In this document: piece after piece, positions 10,064 to 19,153 of the stretch
How positions within the stretch are numbered: the first letter of the stretch is position 1
Layout: every line of letters starts with the position of its first letter
Origin: Bacteroidetes bacterium GWF2_49_14
Lineage (GTDB): Bacteria > Bacteroidota > Bacteroidia > Bacteroidales > UBA12481
DNA length: 58,155 nucleotides
Reading direction: 5' to 3'
NCBI GenBank assembly: GCA_001769295.1
Contig: MEOR01000108.1
Span: 76,596 to 134,750 of the forward strand
Made by a program: the position numbers and the translations under genes
The notes under the pieces: model-generated
What the model saw: the letters and a program-made list of their open reading frames with translations, nothing else
Told to the model about the DNA's origin: nothing
Database searches by the model: none

Positions 10064-11501
10064 TGCCTTCGAGGGTTATTTGTAAAAGTTTCTGGGCTTC
10101 GACAGCAAATTCCATCGGAAGTTTATTGAGCACTTCGCGGGCATAGCCGTTTACAATAAGGCCGACGGCAGTTTCGGTATCGATACCGCGCTGGTTGCAA
10201 TAGAATATCTGGTCTTCCCCTATTTTCGAGGTTGTAGCTTCATGTTCAACGACTGCCGACTGGTTATCGACCTCGATATAGGGGAAGGTATGGGCTCCGC
10301 AGCGATCCCCGAGAAGAAGGGAGTCACATTGGGAAAAATTCCGTGCATGATCGGCATTCTTTGATACGCGCACCAAGCCACGGTAACTATTATTGCTGAG
10401 ACCAGCGGAGATTCCCTTGCTAACAATGATACTCCTTGTGTTTTTACCAAGATGGATCATTTTGGTTCCGGTGTCAGCCTGTTGGTGGTTATTGGTAACC
10501 GCGACACTGTAGAACTCGCCAACCGAATGGTCCCCCCGTAGAATACAGGATGGGTATTTCCAGGTAATTGCTGAACCTGTTTCCACCTGGGTCCAGGAAA
10601 TCTTTGACCGGTCGCCCATGCAGATCCCGCGCTTCGTAACAAAATTATAAATCCCGCCCTTACCCTCACGGTCGCCGGGATACCAGTTCTGAACGGTTGA
10701 GTATTTTACTTCCGCATCGGTGTGGGCAATAATTTCCACGATCGCTGCGTGGAGCTGGTTTTTGTCACGCTTTGGGGCAGTACATCCTTCAAGATAACTG
10801 ACGTAGGCACCCTCTTCTGCAATGATCAACGTCCGTTCAAACTGCCCAGTATTGGCGGCATTGATCCTGAAGTAAGTCGACAGTTCCATGGGGCAGCGGA
10901 CGCCCTTTGGAATAAAGACAAACGACCCGTCGCTGAAAACGGCCGAGTTAAGCGATGCAAAGAAATTATCACGGTAGGGCACCACGGATCCCATATACTT
11001 TTTGACCAGGTCGGGATGTTCCCTAACCGCTTCGCTGAAAGAGCAGAAAATGATTCCTTGCCCGGCGAGGGCATCACGGAAGGTGGTCTTCACGGAGATG
11101 CTGTCCATGACCGCATCCACTGCAACACCGGCGAGTTGTTTCTGCTCATCGAGCGGTATTCCGAGCTTATTAAAGGTTTCAATAAGCTCCGGATCCACCT
11201 CGTCCAAACTGCCCAGGGGCTGCCTGCTTCGGGGGGCGGAGTAGTATATTATATCCTGATAGTCGATTACGGGAAGCTTGAGGTGCGCCCATTCGGGCAG
11301 CTTCATTGTTGTCCAGTACCGGTAAGCCTTCAGCCGGAATTCGAGCATCCAGTCGGGTTCTCCCTTTATTTCTGAAATCTGGCGTACAATATCCTCGTTC
11401 AGACCTTTCGGCAGGGCATCGCTTTCCACATCTGTGACAAAGCCATACTTGTATTCAGTTTGAGTAACCTGACTAATGATCTGATCCTGATCGGCATTCA
11501 T
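10053..11501 (-). CDS. sufB: Fe-S cluster assembly protein SufB
   Basis: [52 protein letters not shown] at 11501 preferred ([12 protein letters not shown]). Confidence 0.96.
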   Translation of the reverse strand: MNADQDQIISQVTQTEYKYGFVTDVESDALPKGLNEDIVRQISEIKGEPDWMLEFRLKAYRYWTTMKLPEWAHLKLPVIDYQDIIYYSAPRSRQPLGSLDEVDPELIETFNKLGIPLDEQKQLAGVAVDAVMDSISVKTTFRDALAGQGIIFCSFSEAVREHPDLVKKYMGSVVPYRDNFFASLNSAVFSDGSFVFIPKGVRCPMELSTYFRINAANTGQFERTLIIAEEGAYVSYLEGCTAPKRDKNQLHAAIVEIIAHTDAEVKYSTVQNWYPGDREGKGGIYNFVTKRGICMGDRSKISWTQVETGSAITWKYPSCILRGDHSVGEFYSVAVTNNHQQADTGTKMIHLGKNTRSIIVSKGISAGLSNNSYRGLVRVSKNADHARNFSQCDSLLLGDRCGAHTFPYIEVDNQSAVVEHEATTSKIGEDQIFYCNQRGIDTETAVGLIVNGYAREVLNKLPMEFAVEAQKLLQITLEGSVG

Positions 11502-11540
11502 AATCTCGTGAGATTCAGCAATGATAAAGGGTACCAAGTT

Positions 11541-11559
11541 ATTTAGAATATTTCTAAAT
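11541..11559. promoter_or_regulatory. 19-bp palindrome ATTTAGAA-TAT-TTCTAAAT at the predicted suf transcription start (candidate operator)
   Basis: Exact 8+3+8 inverted repeat, just downstream of a minus-strand TAnnTTTG box (TACCTTTG, plus coordinates 11566-11573). Confidence 0.6.
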
Positions 11560-11641
11560 AGAAAGCAAAGGTAAAAAATAAGACATGATAAATCCTTTGG
11601 GATATGCTAATTTTGGAACCAAACTGATGTGGCAGAGCCTT

Positions 11642-12691
11642 ATGGAAAAGAAGAAGACCCGGTTATCGGAAATAGGTGAGTTCGGATTGATTCGCAAGCT
11701 GACACAGGATATAATTTTACGTCATCCAAGCACCCGGCTGGGTATCGGTGACGATGCCGCCGTGGTGGACCACGCCGATTTCAGGACTGTGGTCACTACC
11801 GATCTTCTGCTGGAAGGAATTCATTTTGACCTGACGTATGTTCCGTTAAAACACCTGGGTTACAAGGCAGTTATTGTTAATCTTTCCGATGTGTACGCCA
11901 TGAATGCCGTGCCACTCCAGATCACGGTGAGCCTTGGCATTTCGGCAAAGATGAGTCTGAAGGCAGTCGAGGACCTGTACCAGGGCATCAAGCTTGCCTG
12001 CAACCAGTATGAGATTGACATTATTGGAGGGGACACAACGGCCAGCCTTACAGGGTTGACAATCAGCATAACAGCACTGGGCACGGCTCCGGCGGGTCAT
12101 CTGGTTTACCGGAGCGGAGCCCGGAAGGGGGACCTGATTTGCGTTTCGGGCAACCTGGGTGCTGCTTATCTCGGATTGCTCCTGTTGCAGCGGGAAAACA
12201 GGCTTTTCAAGGAAGACCCGTTGTTCAGGCCGCGCATCGATTCCTTCCCCTATCTGCTGGAACGGCAGCTGAAGCCGGAGGCTCAGCGCGACGTGGTCAG
12301 GCTGTTCAAGGCAAAGGGCATCCGGCCAACGTCCATGATTGATGTATCAGATGGCCTCTCATCGGATTTATTGCATCTGTGTGAGGAATCGAATACCGGT
12401 TGCCGGATATATGCGGACCGAATTCCGGTTCATGAGGAAGCCGAAAATCTTGCATCCGATATGCACATGAGTCCTGTTGTGGCGGCATTGAGTGGCGGCG
12501 AGGATTATGAGCTGCTGTTTACCGTGAGTCCTGAGGATTACATGAAAATCCAGGGCGTTCCAGGGATCACGGCAATCGGGCACATGCTTGAAAATAAGGA
12601 AGGAAACTGGCTTACCTTGCAGGATCAATCGCAAATTCCGCTGGAATCACAGGGCTACAATGCCTTCAGGGAAACTGATAACGTCCTGTAG
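11642..12691 (+). CDS. thiL: thiamine-phosphate kinase
   Basis: GIGDDAAVVD, DIIGGDTTAS, SMIDVSDGLSSDLLHLCEES, ALSGGEDYELLFTV; ATG at 11642 preferred over track start 11585 because a TAATTTTG box lies at 11608-11615. Confidence 0.92.
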   Translation: MEKKKTRLSEIGEFGLIRKLTQDIILRHPSTRLGIGDDAAVVDHADFRTVVTTDLLLEGIHFDLTYVPLKHLGYKAVIVNLSDVYAMNAVPLQITVSLGISAKMSLKAVEDLYQGIKLACNQYEIDIIGGDTTASLTGLTISITALGTAPAGHLVYRSGARKGDLICVSGNLGAAYLGLLLLQRENRLFKEDPLFRPRIDSFPYLLERQLKPEAQRDVVRLFKAKGIRPTSMIDVSDGLSSDLLHLCEESNTGCRIYADRIPVHEEAENLASDMHMSPVVAALSGGEDYELLFTVSPEDYMKIQGVPGITAIGHMLENKEGNWLTLQDQSQIPLESQGYNAFRETDNVL

Positions 12692-12720
12692 AGACGCATA
12701 AATGCGTCTCTACAGGACGT
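12681..12720. repeat. 40-bp palindrome (19-bp perfect arms, AA centre) spanning the thiL/lpxA stop codons
   Basis: ACGTCCTGTAGAGACGCAT-AA-ATGCGTCTCTACAGGACGT. Confidence 0.97.
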
Positions 12721-13504
12721 CTGAATCATCAAACGGACCTTTGATGATCCCCCGCTTTGAGTGCCGGATAAACGATACGATCATATCACGTTCACCATTC
12801 CCTTCGAGTTCGTTCTCGATTTTCTCCAGGGCCTGGCTTGTGTTGAGTCCGCGCTGATAAATAAAGCGGTAAATTTCATGAATCTCCTCGATCAGCTCCT
12901 CTGAGAATCCCCGTCTTCGCAATCCTACCAGGTTAAGCCCCTCAAACCGGAGCGGATCCCTGCCTGCCATCACAAACGGTGGAACATCTTTCCCAACCTT
13001 TGATCCTCCCTGGATCATTGTATGCGCACCGATTTTAACAAACTGGTGAACACCGGTCTGGCCGCCGAGGATTGCGTAATCACCGATCTCAATTTCTCCG
13101 GCTAACCCCACATAATTTGTCAGAATCACGTGGTTTCCGATCCGGCAGTCATGGGCGATATGCGTGTAGGCCATCAGAAGGCAATCCGTTCCGATTATTG
13201 TTTTTCCGAAGGAGGCGGTGCCCTTGTTAATGGTAACGCATTCGCGGACGACAGTACGGTCGCCGATCAACACATAGGATCTTTCGCCGTTGTATTTCAT
13301 GTCCTGGGGGATGGCTGAAATAACCGCACCCGGAAAAATCTGACAATCCCGTCCTATTCTGGCGCCATCCATAATAGCCACGTGGGGTCCGATCCAGGCT
13401 CCCTCCGCGATTTCCACATCCTGAGTTATGGTAACAAATGCTTCTACTGTTGCGGTTTCGGCTATTTTCGCACCGGGGTGAACTGACGCCAGAGGGTGTA
13501 TCAT
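12710..13504 (-). CDS. lpxA: acyl-ACP--UDP-N-acetylglucosamine O-acyltransferase
   Basis: Hexapeptide repeats; MIHPLASVHPGAKI...VTINKGTASFGKTIIG, HDCRIGNHVILTN, GLNLVGLRRRGFS. Confidence 0.95.
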   Translation of the reverse strand: MIHPLASVHPGAKIAETATVEAFVTITQDVEIAEGAWIGPHVAIMDGARIGRDCQIFPGAVISAIPQDMKYNGERSYVLIGDRTVVRECVTINKGTASFGKTIIGTDCLLMAYTHIAHDCRIGNHVILTNYVGLAGEIEIGDYAILGGQTGVHQFVKIGAHTMIQGGSKVGKDVPPFVMAGRDPLRFEGLNLVGLRRRGFSEELIEEIHEIYRFIYQRGLNTSQALEKIENELEGNGERDMIVSFIRHSKRGIIKGPFDDSDVL

Positions 13505-13514
13505 GAATCTCCCA

Positions 13515-14918
13515 TTATTTTATTTCTTTATTACGAATCACCTGCGCCATCATTTCCCCTTCGGTGGCAAGCTGCTCTCCAACAAATGCCTGGGCCCTCA
13601 TGCGAACAATTCCGCGCCGCACCGGTTCCAGTAGTTCCATTTTTAAAACCAGGGTATCGCCTGGCACTACTTTTCGTTTAAACCGGACATTATCTATTTT
13701 GAGGAAATAGGTACTGTATTCTTTTGGATTGTCGACTGCATGCATAACCAGAATCCCGCCGCACTGAGCCAGGGCTTCAACAATCAGGACACCCGGCATG
13801 ACCGGTTCATCGGGGAAATGCCCTACAAAGAAGGGTTCATTCATGGTCACATTCTTGACCCCGAGAACCATGATATCGGTAACATCGATGATTTTATCCA
13901 CCAGAAGGAAAGGCGGGCGATGGGGAAGCATGGTCATGATCCGGTTAATATCATAGACGGGCGCGGCATTCGGATCGTATGACGGCACAATGTTTCTTGT
14001 TTTTTCTTTTTTGATGGCGAGTTTGACCAGCTTCGCAAACTCGACGTTGGCACAGTGGCCGGGCCGGGTTGCGATAACCTTTCCTTTCAGGGGAACGCCG
14101 ATCAGTTTCAGATCACCGATCAGATCGAGCAGCTTGTGCCGTGCCGGCTCATTGCTGAATTCCAGTTTTGTCGTACTGAGGATTCCCTGGGCCTGGGCCA
14201 TAACACGGGGCTTGCCGATGAGATCGGCAACGCGGTCGAGTTCCGTTTGAGTAACTTCACGCTCCAGGATCACCATTGCATTATCGAGGCTGCCACCCTT
14301 GATCAGATTTGACCTCCAGAGCACTTCGAGCTCCCTGAAAAACACAAAAGTACGGGCAGCGGCAATCTGAGCCGGATAATCACTGATCCGGGTAAGACTG
14401 GCAAATTGATTGCCAAGAACGGCGGAATTATAATCGATCATAACGCTGACATTGAAATCATCAGCCGGCAGGGCCATGATTTCAACACCACGTTCTTCAT
14501 CGGAATAAACTATGGGCTCCCTGATTTCGAATATTTCGCGTTCTGCCATCTGGGTGACCGGGGCAGCTGTGAGGAGCGCATCAAGGTAGTTTCTGGCGCT
14601 TCCGTCAAGAATGGGCATCTCAGGACCGGTAAGCGTCACCAGGATGTTATCAATCTCCAGTCCGGCCATAGCAGAAAGGGAATGTTCGACCATTCCGATA
14701 CGGGCTCCTTTATCCTCAATAATCGTATTCCTGGCCGTATCAATCACAAATTCGGCGCAAGCCTTTACACAGGGTTTATCCGGAAGGTCGATCCGCTGAA
14801 AAACGACTCCATGGTTTTCGGGTGCGGGATGAAAGGTAACGATCACTTCGGCTCCGGTGTGGAGGCCGGTTCCCGACAGGGTTACGCTCTTTGAGATGGT
14901 CTTTTGTTTAAGCGCCAT
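13515..14918 (-). CDS. lpxC/fabZ: bifunctional UDP-3-O-acyl-N-acetylglucosamine deacetylase / 3-hydroxyacyl-ACP dehydratase
   Basis: LpxC N-terminal half (MALKQKTISKSVTLSGTGLHTGAEV, EHSLSAMAGLEIDN, GSLDNAMV, HKLLDLIGDL) fused to FabZ (MLPHRPPFLLVDKI, FVGHFPDEPVMPGVLIVEALAQ). Confidence 0.96.
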   Translation of the reverse strand: MALKQKTISKSVTLSGTGLHTGAEVIVTFHPAPENHGVVFQRIDLPDKPCVKACAEFVIDTARNTIIEDKGARIGMVEHSLSAMAGLEIDNILVTLTGPEMPILDGSARNYLDALLTAAPVTQMAEREIFEIREPIVYSDEERGVEIMALPADDFNVSVMIDYNSAVLGNQFASLTRISDYPAQIAAARTFVFFRELEVLWRSNLIKGGSLDNAMVILEREVTQTELDRVADLIGKPRVMAQAQGILSTTKLEFSNEPARHKLLDLIGDLKLIGVPLKGKVIATRPGHCANVEFAKLVKLAIKKEKTRNIVPSYDPNAAPVYDINRIMTMLPHRPPFLLVDKIIDVTDIMVLGVKNVTMNEPFFVGHFPDEPVMPGVLIVEALAQCGGILVMHAVDNPKEYSTYFLKIDNVRFKRKVVPGDTLVLKMELLEPVRRGIVRMRAQAFVGEQLATEGEMMAQVIRNKEIK

Positions 14919-14959
14919 TCACTTCCTCTTGGTTTAAATAATTGTGCAAAAATAAAATT

Positions 14960-15994
14960 TTATTCTTTACATCCAGAATCGCTGTTCTTCTCAAGGCGCC
15001 TTAGCCGCTCTGCAAGGTCCGGAAGTTTGCGGAAAAGCACATAGGAGCGCTGATAGGGCAGGAGGTCAAAGGCAGGACTTCCCTGTATAGCTGTTCCGGT
15101 TTCCCTGACTGACTGTCCGATTCCGCTCTGTGCAGCGATACGGGTTCCATCCGCGATGTTTATATGTCCGATAATTCCAACCTGCCCTCCGATCATGCAG
15201 TTTTTCCCGATACGAGTTGAGCCCGATATGCCGGTTTGGGCGGCAATCACGGTGTTTTCGCCGATCTCTACGTTATGGGCGATCTGGATCAGGTTATCGA
15301 GCTTGACCCCCTTCCGGATGATCGTTGAACCTATGGTAGCGCGGTCGATGGTGGTATTCGTCCCGATCTCGACATAATCCTCGATGACTACATTCCCAAC
15401 CTGGGGCACCTTCGTGAAATCGCTGCCGGTTACCGGAGCAAATCCGAATCCATCGCCGCCGATCACCGCACCACTATGTATAATACAATGACTGCCGATC
15501 ACGGAGCCGTTATGCACACGGGCACCGGAATAGAGCCAGGTATCATCACCGATCACCACATCCTCGCTGATGTATACCTGCGGGAATATCTTGACGTTAT
15601 TGCCAATACGGGCTCCCTTACTCACGTAGGAGAATGCTCCGACGTACACATCGGATCCCAGTACGGCCTCTTCATGGACAAAGGCCATCGGTTCAATTCC
15701 CGTGCGATTGGGTCTTTTTTCAACTATCGTCAGAAGCTTTGCGAGGGCACGATAGGGATCGTCAACCATGACAAGTGTGCATGTTAATGGCCGGGAGGCA
15801 ACAAAATCATTATGGACAAGGACTACTGATGCTTTTGTTTTATACAGATGATCCTGATATTTCATGTTTGCCAGAAAGCTCAGGGTACCTGGCCTTCCGT
15901 CCTCGATACGCGATACATCGTTCACACGGGCTTCTGCGTTTCCTTCCACCCGGCCACCCAGGTAACCGGCAATTTGCTGTGCTGTGAATTCCAT
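14960..15994 (-). CDS. lpxD: UDP-3-O-(3-hydroxyacyl)glucosamine N-acyltransferase
   Basis: Hexapeptide acyltransferase; GGDGFGFAPVTGSDFTKVPQVGNVVIEDYVEIGTNTTIDRATIGST. Confidence 0.95.
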   Translation of the reverse strand: MEFTAQQIAGYLGGRVEGNAEARVNDVSRIEDGRPGTLSFLANMKYQDHLYKTKASVVLVHNDFVASRPLTCTLVMVDDPYRALAKLLTIVEKRPNRTGIEPMAFVHEEAVLGSDVYVGAFSYVSKGARIGNNVKIFPQVYISEDVVIGDDTWLYSGARVHNGSVIGSHCIIHSGAVIGGDGFGFAPVTGSDFTKVPQVGNVVIEDYVEIGTNTTIDRATIGSTIIRKGVKLDNLIQIAHNVEIGENTVIAAQTGISGSTRIGKNCMIGGQVGIIGHINIADGTRIAAQSGIGQSVRETGTAIQGSPAFDLLPYQRSYVLFRKLPDLAERLRRLEKNSDSGCKE

Positions 15995-16021
15995 AGGAAA
16001 GAGGGTAATTATTTGTAACGG

Positions 16022-17302
16022 CTAAAACTGTCTTTTAGTATCGCTATCCTGAAATAACCATTTCGGATAGCATAAAATATGTTTTGAGTCTGTCCGGCTT
16101 AGTAACGGAACATTAACGATATCGCTGGTTTCAGACAATCTCAGCAGCTGCCCGCTGTTATCAAGAAAAAGTATCTGGTCCTCTTCATCCGCATAGGCAT
16201 TGTTGGCAATTATATCGGTGAAGACGAGGAATTTACTTTCTTCCCAGGAGATCTTCCTGATTTTCATGGCCTTCTGGCGAAGCTCCTCAATAACAGTGGA
16301 TTCCCAGGCAGTTTTCCGGATCCGTACGGAGAAAAGCCTTCGGTTAAGGAGCCCGCCTGATAACAGGGAGAGCACCGGATCCTGATGCCCTGCCCAGACT
16401 TTAAGAACGGAAAAAATATCTGAGTCATCAAGCTGGGAGAAGCTGCTCAGGAGCCGGGGTAAATCACCGAGTGGATTTTCGCTCAGGGGACCGGGATAGA
16501 GGAAATCGTGCAGTGCGGGAGTGGTAAACAGCCGCGTACCATCAGCGGCAAGCAATCGTGCCCGGCTCAGGGCCTTAACGAGCATCTGTTCGGCGGCAAT
16601 CACGGTTTTGTGCAGGTAAACCTGCCAATACATGAGCCTTCTGGAGATGAGGTATTTTTCAATCGAATAAATTCCTTTTCGCTCAACAACCAGCTGATCC
16701 CCGAAAACCCTCAGCATCTTGAGAATTCTGTCGGAGCCCACTACGCCTTCGGTAACACCGGTAAAAAAACTGTCGCGGTTCAGATAATCCAGTCGGTCCA
16801 TATCAAGCTGGCTGGAGACCATTTGGTGCAAAAAAGGCCTGGGATTGCTGCCGGTAAAAATTCCGATGGCCAGATCCAGCGCCCCTCCGGTCTCCCGGTT
16901 CAGATGGTCCATAAAGAGCTGGGAAAGAACCTCATGATCAACTGTTTGCACAATGCTGTGCTCCAGCGCATGAGAAAAAGGCCCATGCCCGATGTCGTGC
17001 AAAAGGATTGCCGCAACTGCCGCTTCCCGCTCCTCCTCGCTTATCGCGCACCCTTTACGTTCGATCACCTCGAGGGCTGAACTCATCAGATGGGCCGCAC
17101 CGAGTGCATGCTGAAATCTGGTGTGATTGGCTCCCGGGTACACATAGAATGTCATTCCCAACTGCCGGATTCTCCTAAGCCTTTGAAAAAAAGGATGATC
17201 CACCAGATCACAGATCAGATCGGAAGGAATCGTAATAAACCCGTACAAGGGATCATTTATGATCTTCCTTTTGTTTGAGGAGGTTCTGAAATCATCCGTC
17301 AT
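16022..17302 (-). CDS. HD-domain phosphohydrolase (dNTPase/SAMHD1-like)
   Basis: NDPLYGFITIPSDLICDLVDHPFFQRLRRIRQLG...HTRFQHALGAAHLM...LLHDIGHGPFSHALEH; ATG at 17302. Confidence 0.88.
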   Translation of the reverse strand: MTDDFRTSSNKRKIINDPLYGFITIPSDLICDLVDHPFFQRLRRIRQLGMTFYVYPGANHTRFQHALGAAHLMSSALEVIERKGCAISEEEREAAVAAILLHDIGHGPFSHALEHSIVQTVDHEVLSQLFMDHLNRETGGALDLAIGIFTGSNPRPFLHQMVSSQLDMDRLDYLNRDSFFTGVTEGVVGSDRILKMLRVFGDQLVVERKGIYSIEKYLISRRLMYWQVYLHKTVIAAEQMLVKALSRARLLAADGTRLFTTPALHDFLYPGPLSENPLGDLPRLLSSFSQLDDSDIFSVLKVWAGHQDPVLSLLSGGLLNRRLFSVRIRKTAWESTVIEELRQKAMKIRKISWEESKFLVFTDIIANNAYADEEDQILFLDNSGQLLRLSETSDIVNVPLLSRTDSKHILCYPKWLFQDSDTKRQF

Positions 17303-17358
17303 TGGCAGAAAAATTGTTCTAAGTGCCTGCAATTTTACAATTTATTAATTTATTTATG

Positions 17359-17366
17359 TATTTTTG
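17359..17366 (+). promoter_or_regulatory. Bacteroidetes -7 box (TATTTTTG) for rimP-nusA-infB
   Basis: Matches TAnnTTTG; no clear -33 TTG at canonical spacing. Confidence 0.45.
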
Positions 17367-17389
17367 CGGTCGATTGTGGGAATTAAGGC

Positions 17390-17415
17390 ATAGGGGACTC
17401 GGTCCCCTATTTTTT
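17390..17415 (+). promoter_or_regulatory. leader hairpin plus T-run upstream of rimP
   Basis: ATAGGGGAC-TCG-GTCCCCTAT followed by TTTTT; 9-bp perfect stem, about 12 nt before the rimP ATG. Confidence 0.75.
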
Positions 17416-17427
17416 GATACAGTAGAA

Positions 17428-17901
17428 ATGTTTGATAAAGAGCACATACACAAGGTTATCGGGGAAGTGATCGGGGAATCTGATTTCTTTCTCGTGGAGG
17501 TGCATGTGACCAAAGGGAACCTGATCCAGGTGTTCCTTGATCACACGATCGGAATCACTGTGGATGACTGCGCCACTTTCAGCCGGAAAATAGAGGAAAA
17601 GCTGAACCGTGAGGAGGAGGATTTTGAACTTCAGGTCTCTTCACCGGGACTGGGGCAGCCTCTGAAGGTTATCCGGCAATACCATAAGGCAGTAGGTCAG
17701 TTGGTGAATCTTACCCTGAAGGATGATTCCATCATCAGGGGAACACTGGAATCAGTTAAAACATCAGAACCTGGTACGGACCCGGAACTGATTATCCGCC
17801 TTGCAGGCACGAAAAAAAAACCCGCTCCAGCTGTTCCCGTTCACATTGAGATCGGCCAGATTAAAACAGCAAAAATTGAAATTGATTTTAACAAGGTGTA
17901 A
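17428..17901 (+). CDS. rimP: ribosome maturation factor RimP
   Basis: MFDKEHIHKVIGEVIGESDFFLVEVHV...EDFELQVSSPGLGQPL; precedes nusA. Confidence 0.92.
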   Translation: MFDKEHIHKVIGEVIGESDFFLVEVHVTKGNLIQVFLDHTIGITVDDCATFSRKIEEKLNREEEDFELQVSSPGLGQPLKVIRQYHKAVGQLVNLTLKDDSIIRGTLESVKTSEPGTDPELIIRLAGTKKKPAPAVPVHIEIGQIKTAKIEIDFNKV

Positions 17902-17912
17902 ACATTCAGGAT

Positions 17913-19148
17913 ATGGAAAGCATTAACCTCATTGATACGTTTTCAGAGTTCAGAGAACTGAAAAGCATCGACAGAACGACCATGATGAGTGTTCTGGAGG
18001 ATGTTTTTCGGAGCATGCTTATCAAACGGTTTGGGACCGACGAGAACTTTGACGTTATCATCAACGTTGACAAGGGTGATTTTGAAATCTGGAGAAATCG
18101 TGTGGTAGTCGAGGATGACCAGCTCACCGATCCCAATCTGCAAATCAGCCTGACCGATGCCAAAAAGATCGATGAAGATTATGAGGAGGGTGAGGATGTA
18201 ACCGATGAGGTCAAGCTTGATGATTTTGGCCGCAGGGCTATTCTCTCCTTAAGGCAGAACCTTACCTCCCGCATCATGGAGCTTGAAAAAGACCATGTAT
18301 ACTCGAAGTATAAAGACAAAATCGGCGATATCATCACCGGGGAAGTGTACCAGGTCTGGAACCGGGAAATCCTAATCCTGGATGACGAGGGCAACGAATT
18401 GATCCTTCCGAAATCGGAACAAATCCCATCCGACTTCTTCCGCAAGGGAGACACCCTCCGCGCGGTTGTCATCAAGGTTGACATGCGGAACAATAGCCCG
18501 ATTATCGTTTTATCAAGGACTACACCGGTCTTCCTGCAGCGGTTGTTTGAACTGGAGGTGCCGGAGATTTTCGACGGACTGATCACCATCAAAAAGATTG
18601 TAAGGATTCCCGGCGAACGTGCCAAGGTGGCCGTTGAGTCCTATGATGAGCGTATCGATCCGGTTGGGGCCTGCGTGGGCATGAAAGGATCGAGGATCCA
18701 TGGTATTGTCAGGGAATTGAGGAATGAAAACATCGATGTAATCAACTATACCGCTAATCTCCAGCTTTTTATACAGAGAGCCCTTAGTCCGGCAAAAATC
18801 AGCTCCATCCGCCTCAATGAGGAGGACCGAAGAGCAGAGGTTTTCCTGAAACCCGAAGAAGTTTCACTGGCTATCGGTAAAGGGGGTTTGAATATCAAGC
18901 TCGCCAGTATGCTGACGGAATATGAAATTGACGTATTCAGGGATGTTGCCGAAGCCGAGGAGGACATTGATCTTGAGGAATTCGCCGATGAGATTGAAGG
19001 CTGGATTCTTGATGAGTTGAAATCTATTGGTTGCGACACCGCTCGGAGTGTGCTGGATTTATCGGTTCAGGAACTGGTGAAACGCACCGATTTGGAAGAA
19101 GAAACTGTTAAGGAGGTGATGAAGGTCCTCCGTTCAGAATTTGAATAA
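17913..19148 (+). CDS. nusA: transcription termination/antitermination factor NusA
   Basis: S1 and KH domains: VYQVWNREILILDDEGNELILPKSEQIP, RIPGERAKVAV...DPVGACVGMKGSRI, LAIGKGGLNIKLAS. Confidence 0.97.
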   Translation: MESINLIDTFSEFRELKSIDRTTMMSVLEDVFRSMLIKRFGTDENFDVIINVDKGDFEIWRNRVVVEDDQLTDPNLQISLTDAKKIDEDYEEGEDVTDEVKLDDFGRRAILSLRQNLTSRIMELEKDHVYSKYKDKIGDIITGEVYQVWNREILILDDEGNELILPKSEQIPSDFFRKGDTLRAVVIKVDMRNNSPIIVLSRTTPVFLQRLFELEVPEIFDGLITIKKIVRIPGERAKVAVESYDERIDPVGACVGMKGSRIHGIVRELRNENIDVINYTANLQLFIQRALSPAKISSIRLNEEDRRAEVFLKPEEVSLAIGKGGLNIKLASMLTEYEIDVFRDVAEAEEDIDLEEFADEIEGWILDELKSIGCDTARSVLDLSVQELVKRTDLEEETVKEVMKVLRSEFE

Positions 19149-19153
19149 AAACT

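Noticed and set aside
10722-11375. 217-aa plus-strand ORF within sufB
   Set aside because: Antisense shadow of a strongly recognised gene.
16022-17302. HD-domain protein as a possible dNTPase anti-phage defence gene
   Set aside because: Sits among housekeeping genes (lpxD, rimP) with no defence neighbours; widespread HD/YdhJ-like type.
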